Shown piece after piece: positions 18,192 through 26,120 of a stretch of 59,150 nucleotides of DNA. The notes beneath the pieces were generated by a model. The model did not search any database. It saw nothing but the letters and a program-made list of their open reading frames with translations, and was not told the DNA's origin. Within the stretch, counting starts at the first letter, position 1, and every line of letters starts with the position of its first letter. A program made the position numbers and the translations under genes. Source of the DNA: Marinifilaceae bacterium (GTDB lineage Bacteria; Bacteroidota; Bacteroidia; Bacteroidales; Marinifilaceae); contig JAFGYE010000110.1 in NCBI GenBank assembly GCA_016936255.1, forward strand, positions 1 through 59,150. The letters run 5' to 3'.

Positions 18192-19376
18192 ATGAATTTA
18201 TTAAAATCAAGCTGTTGGGCATTACTCCTAATCCTGTTATTGGGTGCTATTTCCTGTCAATCCAGCGACCTAAAAAAGAAAGAGAAGCAATCGGTATCTA
18301 ATTTTGCCATCGATTCATCTTTTTATCATCAATCTCAATTAAAGTACGCCAAAGGCTTTCAAATTAAACTTCTTGCCAATGGCTTAAAAGAATTGATTGT
18401 TTGGGATCCTTGGAACGAAGGCAAAATTTTCCTAAAATATTATTTGAAGAATCGTGGGGAAAAAACGGATATTCCGGTTCCTGCTGATGGTTTGTTGGTA
18501 GAGGTTCCTGTAAGAAGTATTGCCGCGCTATCGAGTACTCAAATCGGAATTTTGAAGTTCTTAAATGTTCAGGATCGAATTGTTGCAGTTTCTTTGCGCG
18601 ATCGTATTTACGATGAGGAGTTGGATAAAAAGGCCCAAAATGGAACCATACAAGCGGTAGGTCATTCGGAAAGTCTGAATTTTGAGAAAATTGTTGAGTT
18701 GGATCCTGAATTGGTAATGGTTGCCGGTTTTATGAACATCACCGACAAGGAAACTAAATTAATGAACGCAGGTTTACCGGTTGCTTATAATATAGAGTGG
18801 ATGGAAACTTCACCCTTGGCACGTGCTGAATGGGCAAAATTTATTGCAGCCTTTTTTAATGAGGAGGCCGAGGCCGAAAAACATTTTAATGCTGTAGAAA
18901 GGAGATACAATGATTTAAAAATGTTGGTGGAAGATGTGGAGAGTAAACCAAGTATTCTTTCGGGCTATAATTTTAAAGGCACTTGGTATATGCCAGGCGG
19001 ACAAAGCTACTTAGCGCAATTCCTTCGCGACGGAAAAGCAGATTATTGTTGGTTTTCTGATAGCACCAGTGGCAGTATGCCATTAAGTTTTGAGATTGTT
19101 TTCGATAAGCAGGGAGAAGCAGATATTTGGTTTGGCCCCGGACAATGCAGAACTTTGGAGGATATGAAAAACATGGATGAGCGTTACACTTTATTTCGAT
19201 CATATAAAACAGCTCATGTTTTTTGTTCAACAAAACGAATGAAAGATAGTGGCGCCAACGATTGGTTTGAGTCTGGTGTAATGCAACCCGATGTTGTGTT
19301 TAAAGATGTGATTAAGATTTTACATCCTGAATTGCTGCCAAATTATGAATTGTATTACTATCAACAATTGAAATAG
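18192..19376 (+). CDS. btuF: Periplasmic cobalamin-binding lipoprotein, BtuF type (copy 1)
   Basis: I chose ATG 18192, which follows GGAAG; a TTG four codons earlier is possible but less likely. The 394-residue protein has a lipoprotein signal (LLGAISC) and a type III substrate-binding fold. The N-lobe motifs (ALSSTQIGILKFL, DPELVMVAGF) and the C-lobe motifs (GTWYMPGGQSYLAQFLRDGK, DVVFKDVIKILHPELLP) fit. It delivers cobalamin to the BtuCD transporter encoded directly downstream. It heads the riboswitch-controlled operon, with 7 bp to btuC. A paralogue is the fourth gene of the operon. Confidence 0.88.
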   Translation: MNLLKSSCWALLLILLLGAISCQSSDLKKKEKQSVSNFAIDSSFYHQSQLKYAKGFQIKLLANGLKELIVWDPWNEGKIFLKYYLKNRGEKTDIPVPADGLLVEVPVRSIAALSSTQIGILKFLNVQDRIVAVSLRDRIYDEELDKKAQNGTIQAVGHSESLNFEKIVELDPELVMVAGFMNITDKETKLMNAGLPVAYNIEWMETSPLARAEWAKFIAAFFNEEAEAEKHFNAVERRYNDLKMLVEDVESKPSILSGYNFKGTWYMPGGQSYLAQFLRDGKADYCWFSDSTSGSMPLSFEIVFDKQGEADIWFGPGQCRTLEDMKNMDERYTLFRSYKTAHVFCSTKRMKDSGANDWFESGVMQPDVVFKDVIKILHPELLPNYELYYYQQLK

Positions 19377-19383
19377 GAGAGCT

Positions 19384-20439
19384 ATGCTGTTGAATAAAAA
19401 TGGAAGATTGTTTTCGCTTGTATTTGGGATACTATTCCTTCTCATTTGTGGAGTTTTCCTGTTGGATTTGATATACGGAAGTGTAAATATTCCCTTTAAA
19501 AAGGTGTTTGCAATTCTATATGGTGCTGATGTGAAAAACTCATGGAACTACATCATTTTAAATTTTCGTTTGCCGAAAGCTTTAACTGCCATTTTTGTTG
19601 GAGCCGGATTATCGGTTACAGGCTTAATGATGCAGACACTTTTCAGAAATCCATTGGCAGGACCTTACGTTTTGGGAATTAGTTCTGGAGCAAGTCTGGG
19701 AGTTGCTTTAATGGTAATGGCATCGGCTTTAATGCCGGTTGCTTTTGGTGTAATTTCGGCTTTTCTGGGTAGTTGGGCTTTGGTTGTTGCTGCTGTTTTA
19801 GGTGCATCATTAGTATTTATGCTGGTTGCTTTGGCCTCTCTTAAAATATCCGATAGTGTTTCATTGCTGATTATCGGGATCATGTTTGGAAGTATTACCG
19901 GTGCTGTTGTAAATATTCTTCAATACTTTAGCGATCCGGAGCAAATACAAAGTTTTATAATATGGACTTTTGGTAGTTTGGCAGGTGTTACATGGACCGA
20001 AATGAAAGTAATGGTACCCATTGTTTTTAGTGGCTTGATCATTGCTTTTTTTCTGATAAAACCATTGGACGCACTTTTGTTGGGCGAGAATTATGCGCGG
20101 GGAGTTGGAATATCAGTTAATAAGACTCGTATAGCCGTTATTATTAGTACAGCATTAATTGCAGGAACATTAACCGCATTTACTGGTCCTATTGCTTTTG
20201 TTGGTGTTGCAGTGCCGCATATTGCACGATCTATTTTCAGAACCGCAAGTCATAAAGTACTAATGCCGGCGGTAATATTAATTGGTGCGGCTATTATGCT
20301 TGCTTGTGATATTATTTCTCAAATACCTGGAAATCAGAATACATTACCAATTAATTCGGTAACAGCATTGTTTGGAGGGCCGGTTGTAATTTGGGTGATT
20401 ATGCGTAGTAGAAATGTGAAGGCTTCTTTTGCCGGGTAA
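19384..20439 (+). CDS. btuC: ABC transporter permease, BtuC/FecCD family
   Basis: The 351-residue protein has about 10 membrane helices and FecCD-family motifs: LRLPKALTAIFVGAGLSVTG-like (here FRLPKALTAIFVGAGLS), RNPLAGPYVLGISSGASLG, and GPIAFVGVAVPHIAR near the C-terminal third. It forms the membrane channel for cobalamin as a homodimer. It sits between btuF and btuD in the operon behind riboswitch 1. Specificity for B12 comes from this context; heme or siderophore permeases look alike. Confidence 0.92.
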   Translation: MLLNKNGRLFSLVFGILFLLICGVFLLDLIYGSVNIPFKKVFAILYGADVKNSWNYIILNFRLPKALTAIFVGAGLSVTGLMMQTLFRNPLAGPYVLGISSGASLGVALMVMASALMPVAFGVISAFLGSWALVVAAVLGASLVFMLVALASLKISDSVSLLIIGIMFGSITGAVVNILQYFSDPEQIQSFIIWTFGSLAGVTWTEMKVMVPIVFSGLIIAFFLIKPLDALLLGENYARGVGISVNKTRIAVIISTALIAGTLTAFTGPIAFVGVAVPHIARSIFRTASHKVLMPAVILIGAAIMLACDIISQIPGNQNTLPINSVTALFGGPVVIWVIMRSRNVKASFAG

Positions 20440-20449
20440 GGATTGGGTT

Positions 20450-21484
20450 ATGAGTGAAATTAAAGAAGTACAAAAAGACATATTGGTAACTCAGGATCTT
20501 TCCATTGGATACAAGCAAGGGAAAAAGGAACAGCTATGCTTGCTTTCAGATATTAACCTGACAATCAGGCGGGGCGAGATGGTCTGTCTTTTAGGACCAA
20601 ACGGAGCAGGTAAATCAACTCTTATGCGAACCATTGCCGGTATTCAATCGCCTTTGGCGGGATATACCTTGGTAGAAGGAATTCCTATTCGTGATCGTAA
20701 TTTTAAAGAGATTGCCCAATTGCTAAGCATCGTTTTAACTGAGCGAATTAATGTGGGAAACCTGACCGTTTACCATATCGTTTCTTTGGGTCGACATCCT
20801 TATACTTCATGGATGGGACGTTTATCGGAAGAGGATAACGATAAAATTAAATGGGCATTGGAACAAGTTGGTTTATTGCATTATGCCGATCATTTCATCA
20901 ATCAGTTGAGTGATGGAGAACGGCAACGTGTGATGATTGCCAAGGCTTTGGCACAGGACACTCCGTTAATCATGCTCGATGAACCTACTGCGCATTTGGA
21001 TTTACCAAACCGTGTTGACATCATGCGATTGTTGCATCGTTTGGCTCGTGAAACCAATAAGGCAATTTTACTTTCTACCCACGAATTGGATTTAGCACTT
21101 CAGGCTGCAGATGTTATTTGGCTGATGGCACGGGGGCAGACGATTAAAGTTGGTGCTCCTGAGGATTTGGTTTTGAATGGCAGTATTGAGGAAACTTTCC
21201 ATAATAAATCCTTCATTTTTGATCGGAAAACAGGCAATTTTATTATGAATTACCAAAAGAAGCAAATCATTCAGCTGTTGGGTAATGATGTAATGGGGTT
21301 CTGGACGCAAAGGGCATTGTCCCGCGAAGGATATCAGGTTACCTGCGAAGAAGTTGGAAATTGTTCCGTGAAGTTAATTGAAGATTCTATGGAGTGGGAG
21401 ATTCATAATAATGGGGAAACACGTAAATGCCAAAGTATACAGGACTTACTAGCTTATCTTAGAACTTCTTTTTCTGTAGATTAA
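20450..21484 (+). CDS. btuD: ABC transporter ATPase, BtuD type, with C-terminal extension
   Basis: I chose ATG 20450; an upstream TTG at 20429 would overlap btuC by 11 bp. The 344-residue protein has Walker A GPNGAGKS (49-56), the signature LSDGERQR, Walker B LIMLDEPTAHLD and the switch histidine in STHELDLAL. FecE/BtuD ATPases are usually near 250-260 residues. This one carries about 85 extra residues (from about 260), with a small alpha/beta look (FWTQRALSREGYQVTCEE). The extension may be regulatory. It energises BtuC. Confidence 0.9.
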   Translation: MSEIKEVQKDILVTQDLSIGYKQGKKEQLCLLSDINLTIRRGEMVCLLGPNGAGKSTLMRTIAGIQSPLAGYTLVEGIPIRDRNFKEIAQLLSIVLTERINVGNLTVYHIVSLGRHPYTSWMGRLSEEDNDKIKWALEQVGLLHYADHFINQLSDGERQRVMIAKALAQDTPLIMLDEPTAHLDLPNRVDIMRLLHRLARETNKAILLSTHELDLALQAADVIWLMARGQTIKVGAPEDLVLNGSIEETFHNKSFIFDRKTGNFIMNYQKKQIIQLLGNDVMGFWTQRALSREGYQVTCEEVGNCSVKLIEDSMEWEIHNNGETRKCQSIQDLLAYLRTSFSVD

Positions 21485-21511
21485 CTCAAAGATCATAAAA
21501 TAAAAAGTGAA

Positions 21512-22678
21512 ATGATACAAAGATTAGCTCTTGTACTGTGTATGTCATGTTTGTATGCTTGTAATCCAAGTAAAACAAGACTGAAAAATGTTGTGTCAGA
21601 TGTTGAAATTAACAATGGTTATGAGTTTACCAGTTCGATATTGTATGCAAAAGGATTTACAATTGAAAAAAAAGAGAATTATAAAAAAATAAGTGTTTAT
21701 AATCCTTGGAAAGAGAATGCTGTTTTGCGGGAATATGCTTTAATTCCTAGAAATGAAAGCATTCCTGATAATCTTCCTGATAATCTTATAGTAGTTAAGG
21801 TACCTGTAAATTCTGTGTGCACATTTTCTAATACACATATCGGTTCGATTGTTACGCTTGGTTTGGAGGATAAGTTGTTAGGGATGACACGAGCAGAGAA
21901 AGTTTATAATAAAAGTATCTCGGAAAAAGTAACGAGTGGCGAAATTTCAAATTTAGGCGGAGCACACAATAAGAATATTGATTTTGAGAAAATGATTGAT
22001 CTGGCGCCGGAATTAGTTATTTTATCTGCCTTAAATGGGATGAAAGCGGACGAAGGTCAAATGGAAGAGCTTGGCTTTAAATTGGCATATTCCTTGAATT
22101 GGATGGAAGAAACCCCATTGGGAAGAGCTGAATGGTTGAAATTCACAGCTGCTTTTTTTAACAAAGAAAAGATGGCAGACTCTTTATTTAAGCAGATTGA
22201 AATAAACTATAAACAACTTAAAGCTAAAGTGGTAAGTCTTAAAACTAAACCAAATGTTTTGTTGGGATGGAGTTATAAGGGAATATGGTATGTTCCCGGA
22301 GGAAAGAATTATATGGTAAGCTATTTGAGGGATGCTGGAGCAAATTATTTCTTGTTTTCGGATAGTTCCCGCGGTAATATTCCGATGAGTGTAGAATCGG
22401 TTTTGGATCAATGCAGTCAAGCTGATATATGGATTTATCCCGGAACCACTAAAAGTTTAGCTGATATTGAAAATAACGGCGAAATATTTACACAATTTGC
22501 GGCCTATCAAAATAAAGAAATCTACAATATCTACAAAAGATCTAATTCTAATGGAGGGAGTGACTGGTGGGAGACCGGCAGTCTTAGACCGGATCTTGTG
22601 TTAAAGGATTTTATAAAGGTGCTGCATCCTGATTTATTAGCTCAGGACACAACATATTATATTAATAAGCTGAATTGA
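21512..22678 (+). CDS. btuF: Periplasmic cobalamin-binding lipoprotein, BtuF type (copy 2)
   Basis: The 388-residue protein has a lipoprotein signal (LCMSCLYAC) and the same substrate-binding fold as the first gene of the operon. Shared landmarks are VPVNSVCTFSNTHIG, the Asp/Glu-rich FEKMIDLAPELVIL, EETPLGRAEWLKFTAAFFN, GIWYVPGGKNYMVSYLRDAG and LVLKDFIKVLHPDLL. The copies have clearly diverged. It lies 27 bp after btuD and closes the operon. A second binder could favour a different corrinoid (for example a cobamide with another lower ligand, or cobinamide); that is inference. Confidence 0.85.
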   Translation: MIQRLALVLCMSCLYACNPSKTRLKNVVSDVEINNGYEFTSSILYAKGFTIEKKENYKKISVYNPWKENAVLREYALIPRNESIPDNLPDNLIVVKVPVNSVCTFSNTHIGSIVTLGLEDKLLGMTRAEKVYNKSISEKVTSGEISNLGGAHNKNIDFEKMIDLAPELVILSALNGMKADEGQMEELGFKLAYSLNWMEETPLGRAEWLKFTAAFFNKEKMADSLFKQIEINYKQLKAKVVSLKTKPNVLLGWSYKGIWYVPGGKNYMVSYLRDAGANYFLFSDSSRGNIPMSVESVLDQCSQADIWIYPGTTKSLADIENNGEIFTQFAAYQNKEIYNIYKRSNSNGGSDWWETGSLRPDLVLKDFIKVLHPDLLAQDTTYYINKLN

Positions 22679-22755
22679 TATAATGAACAGTAATATATTG
22701 CCTTCATTTTCAGAGAGGATCAAATAAAGTTTCTTTTATTTCTGTAGAAATTATT

Positions 22756-22975
22756 TTGTGCAATAAAAAAAATCATACATTTGCGTCGCATTTGGTATTT
22801 TGTTCCTCATTATTCAGGAATGAAATGAAAAGGGAATTCGGTGAAAATCCGAGACTATACCCGTAGCTGTAAGTTCTAAAAAGAGCTTTTTGAAAGTCCT
22901 ATGCCACTGTTCCGATTTTGGAATGGGAAGGCCTCAAAAAGTAGAACAAGTCAGAAGACCTGCCTTTGCAATCAA
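22756..22975 (+). promoter_or_regulatory. Cobalamin riboswitch 2 with promoter (first btuB)
   Basis: The promoter TTG (22756-22758) plus TACATTTG (22776-22783), 17 bp apart, is followed at once by the aptamer. The conserved blocks are GGGAATTCGGTGAAAATCCGA, CCCGTAGCTGTAAG (B12 box), GCCACTG, GGGAAGGC and AAGTCAGAAGACCTGCC. The closing TTTGC echoes the 5' end. A roughly 170-base leader without an obvious terminator separates the aptamer from the receptor start. Confidence 0.95.
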
Positions 22976-23146
22976 TTTTTAGTCATTGCTTTCGGGAAAA
23001 AGAGCAAGTGAACGAAAACTTTATCGAACATTGATACAAGGATTGATCTGCCATAACCGGTTCTCTATGTCATGTTGTGAAATTTTCTTTTAGCTCCCTG
23101 TCTGCATTGCATTGGTTAAACTTATTTTCATTTATTCTTAAAAAAC

Positions 23147-25270
23147 ATGAAAAGAACATTTTTAACGGCTTTTGCATTGCTGTCATTATTAAATACTTCA
23201 GTAAAAGCTGATGAGATTCCAAATCCTGCCAAAGATACAACGGCAGTGAAACACCTGAATTTATCAGAAGTTAAGATTAACGCATCACGTGTAAATGCAA
23301 AAATGAAGGATCTTCCTCAAAAGGTTGAGGTGCTTACGCGAAGAATGATTGAAGCGACTCCTGCAGTTGATATGGGTGAGTTGTTAAAGAAGACTTCAGG
23401 TGTTGATATTATTCAATATCCAGGAATTTCTTCAGCTGTTAGTATGAGAGGTTTTGCACCATCTACATCAAACAAATACAATGTGATTTTAATCGATGGA
23501 AAACCTGCAGGAACTACAAATATTGCAACAATAGATATGTCGAATGTAGAGCGGGTTGAAATTTTAAAAGGCCCTTTTTCAGCACAATATGGCTCTTCGG
23601 CTATGGCCGGAGTAATCAATATTGTTACCAAAGAGAGTACGCAAAGTATTACCGGAAATGCAAGTGTTTCTTACGGAAGCTTCGAAACATATACAGGTAG
23701 TTTAAATGCCGGTGGTGCTTTATCTGAATCTATGGATTTTGATGTGAGCTGCAATTACCAAAAACAAGGGAAGGATTATAAAATTGGGAAAAATAATATT
23801 TATGATAAGGATTATGCAGAAACCATATTAGATCCAACTACCTACGGTGAGAAAATGGAGCACTCGCAATTCGAAAGACAGAATGCAAGTGCACGTTTAG
23901 GTTTTATTTTAGATGAGAACTGGAAAATCAATATACATCAGTCGGTGTTTATTGCCAATGATGTTGAAACACCAGGTTCTTTTTGGCATGTGAATGGTAT
24001 GAATTCAAAAGATATGAATAAGTATACAACAAGTGCGGATGTACTGGGAAAAATAGGAAATCATAAGCTTAGTTTATCACCTTTTCATACAAAAGAAGAA
24101 TCAACTACGTTCAATTCTAAATATGGAGATACAGAAAATATTCATAAAAATTACGGTTTTATTCTTCAGGATGCTTTTAAAGTAGGAGAGCACTCTTTTG
24201 CTTTTGGTATTGATAATAAAAATGATGTTTCCGAAAGTAATAAATGGAATACTTTGGGTGATATTACAGCCCCTTCTACTCCAAAATATAAAAATGTATC
24301 GACTGGTATTTTTGGTCAGGTAAATACAAATACTTTAGATGGAAAATTGAATATTGCCATAGGAGCGAGATATGATTTGGTGAAATTGAAATTGGAAGCA
24401 GACGATTTATTAGGAAATGAAGCAAGTTCAGAGGAATACAACGTGTTTACGCAAAATGTGGGGGTAAAATATGAATTTCTTGAAGGATTAGCGGTTCATT
24501 CAAGTTGGGGAAATGCATTTTATGCTCCTGATGCTTTTCAAAAGGCAGGAATGTATACCACTGCATATGGAACCACAAAGGGAAATTCAAATTTGAAGGA
24601 TGAGCAAAGTAATACTTTTGATGTTGGATTTGAATATAAGAATTTTGGGAAAGGATTTAATTTCGATTTTACTTATTTTAAAACACATCATAATAACATG
24701 ATCGTTAGTTATTCTGTAGACCCGGATGGCACAGCCTGCAATGGTGATGAGTATAAAACATACAAAAATGCCAATTTTGCCGATATGGATGGAATTGAAA
24801 TTGAATCATCATTTGATTTCGGCGCATTGGCAGATTACAATTATTCCTTGAAACTATATGCAAATTATACTCATATCATTGATGCGATAGTAACTCAGCG
24901 AGTGAAACAAACTGATGGAACTTATAAAAATGAAGAAAGTCAGATGAGATATGTTCGCGATAATAATGCCAATTTCGGTATCGAATTCGATAATTTAAAT
25001 GGACTCTCTACTCGTTTAAATGCGCGTTATATTGGTCATAGATATGAAGATAATTGGTATACATATTATCCAATTCGTACTAATGTTACTGAAAAAGTTC
25101 TTCGTCACCCTGTTTCAATGGTATTTGATTATTCAGCAAGCTATACAATTAAAGAAAAATATACCATTGGTTTGTCGGTATCTAACTTATTGGATGAAAA
25201 CTATACCGAAAAAGATGGATACAATATGCCGGGTAGGGCAATAACTGCTAAGTTCGGTTATAAATTCTAA
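23147..25270 (+). CDS. btuB: TonB-dependent cobalamin receptor, BtuB type (copy 1)
   Basis: The 707-residue outer-membrane receptor has a signal peptide (residues 1-22, ending VKADE) and a plug domain (about 45-170 with VSMRGFAPSTSNKYNVILID and VERVEILKGPFSAQYGSSAM). A 22-stranded barrel follows, ending in LLDENYTEKDGYNMPGR and a terminal aromatic (YKF). Riboswitch control and neighbours mark it as a B12 receptor that uses TonB energy. Unlike the second receptor of this island it has no lipoprotein partner directly downstream; instead a 42-bp repeat array starts 10 bp after its stop codon. Confidence 0.93.
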   Translation: MKRTFLTAFALLSLLNTSVKADEIPNPAKDTTAVKHLNLSEVKINASRVNAKMKDLPQKVEVLTRRMIEATPAVDMGELLKKTSGVDIIQYPGISSAVSMRGFAPSTSNKYNVILIDGKPAGTTNIATIDMSNVERVEILKGPFSAQYGSSAMAGVINIVTKESTQSITGNASVSYGSFETYTGSLNAGGALSESMDFDVSCNYQKQGKDYKIGKNNIYDKDYAETILDPTTYGEKMEHSQFERQNASARLGFILDENWKINIHQSVFIANDVETPGSFWHVNGMNSKDMNKYTTSADVLGKIGNHKLSLSPFHTKEESTTFNSKYGDTENIHKNYGFILQDAFKVGEHSFAFGIDNKNDVSESNKWNTLGDITAPSTPKYKNVSTGIFGQVNTNTLDGKLNIAIGARYDLVKLKLEADDLLGNEASSEEYNVFTQNVGVKYEFLEGLAVHSSWGNAFYAPDAFQKAGMYTTAYGTTKGNSNLKDEQSNTFDVGFEYKNFGKGFNFDFTYFKTHHNNMIVSYSVDPDGTACNGDEYKTYKNANFADMDGIEIESSFDFGALADYNYSLKLYANYTHIIDAIVTQRVKQTDGTYKNEESQMRYVRDNNANFGIEFDNLNGLSTRLNARYIGHRYEDNWYTYYPIRTNVTEKVLRHPVSMVFDYSASYTIKEKYTIGLSVSNLLDENYTEKDGYNMPGRAITAKFGYKF

Positions 25271-25280
25271 AGGATAACTT

Positions 25281-25574
25281 GTAAGCTTACACGTATCGTT
25301 TTCCAATAATAAAATGATCTATGTAAGCTTACATGGCACATTATCAGAAAAAGAAATGGTGTTTGTTTCCTTACAAAGCATACTTTCGAAAAAAGAAATA
25401 GCAATTGTAAGCTTGCATGCTATACTTTCTAAAAAGAAAATGGTAATTGCAACCTTACACAGTATACTTTTAAAAAGAAAAGTGGTAGTTGTAAGCTTAC
25501 ACGGTATACTTTTTAAAAAGGAAATGGTAATTGTAAGCTTACAAAGCATACTTTTAAAAAAACAGATATATTTT
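25281..25574. repeat. 42-bp tandem repeat array with GTAAGCTTAC palindromes
   Basis: Seven units recur at exactly 42 bp, anchored at 25281, 25323, 25365, 25407, 25449, 25491 and 25533. Each begins with the 10-bp palindrome GTAAGCTTAC or a 1-3 base variant, followed by a unit like atggcatactttnnaaaaagaaatggtaatt. On the plus strand one frame reads 14-residue repeats (VSLHGIL, then FKKEMVI and variants), but that frame is probably not a gene. The array fills the space between the btuB stop codon and a receptor C-terminal remnant. Confidence 0.9.
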
Positions 25575-25677
25575 GGGACTAATATTGTCAAATTTGCTTG
25601 GTGAAAATTACACCGAAAAAGATGGTTATAATATGTATGGTCGATTGATAACAGTCAAATTTGCTTATCGATTCTAA
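25564..25677 (+). pseudogene. Remnant of a TonB-dependent receptor C-terminus (btuB-like)
   Basis: In frame with the stop codon at 25675-25677, the segment reads as the last 37 or so residues of a receptor. It includes LSNLLGENYTEKDGYNM, then YGRLITVKFAYRF, against SNLLDENYTEKDGYNM and PGRAITAKFGYKF in the intact btuB just upstream. There is no start codon, plug or barrel. It is therefore a fragment left by partial duplication or by deletion of another receptor gene. It is followed by a good terminator, which may serve the upstream btuB transcript. Confidence 0.85.
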
Positions 25678-25696
25678 AACAATTTTTATTCAGTAT

Positions 25697-25734
25697 AAAA
25701 GGGGTGTTCCAGTTTTGGAATGTCCCTTTTTTTA
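25697..25734 (+). terminator. Terminator after the btuB region
   Basis: GGGGTGTTCCA pairs with TGGAATGTCCC (with G-U pairs) around a short loop, followed by a T7 run. Confidence 0.8.
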
Positions 25735-25824
25735 TTATTTACCGGTTATTAGTGGTTGATTTGCAATGTGTTTTATAATATTTTATAAATAAGAGATTCC
25801 TAAATCTGATTTTGATTTTTTTTA

Positions 25825-26023
25825 TACATTTGCAATGCAATTGGTTCTCATATATCTGAATTAATCAGATAGAGATGAAAAGGGAATCCGGTTAAAGTCC
25901 GGAACTGTTCCCGTAGCTGTAAGCTCAGAAAAAAGCTTTTTCACCACAATGCCACTGTTCCGATACCTCGGGATGGGAAGGCCGAAAAAGTTGAGTAAGT
26001 CAGAAGACCTGCCAATGCAAACT
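25825..26023 (+). promoter_or_regulatory. Cobalamin riboswitch 3 with promoter element (second btuB and btuG-like gene)
   Basis: The -7 element TACATTTG (25825-25832) is followed directly by the aptamer. The blocks are GGGAATCCGGTTAAAGTCCGG, TGTTCCCGTAGCTGTAAGC (B12 box), GCCACTG, GGGAAGGC and AAGTCAGAAGACCTGCC. CCAATGCAA at the 3' end pairs with the 5' TTGCAATGCAATTGG region to close P1. A good -33 TTG at normal distance was not found. Confidence 0.95.
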
Positions 26024-26120
26024 TAATTTTCAAAACATTCGGAGAAGATGTTTGGAAGACGATTGAATCATCTATTTCTTTTGTTCTGTCCTTGTGTTTT
26101 CTTCTTTATCAAATTATAAG

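Noticed and set aside
20429-20449. TTG start for btuD overlapping btuC
   Set aside because: It adds seven residues without family support; ATG 20450 fits the BtuD N-terminus.
25314-25604. 96-residue ORF with perfect 14-residue repeats (MIYVSLHGTLSEKE...)
   Set aside because: It consists only of the 42-bp DNA repeat, both strands stay open across it, it has no leader or family, and the first repeat unit lies outside the ORF. Treated as a repeat array.
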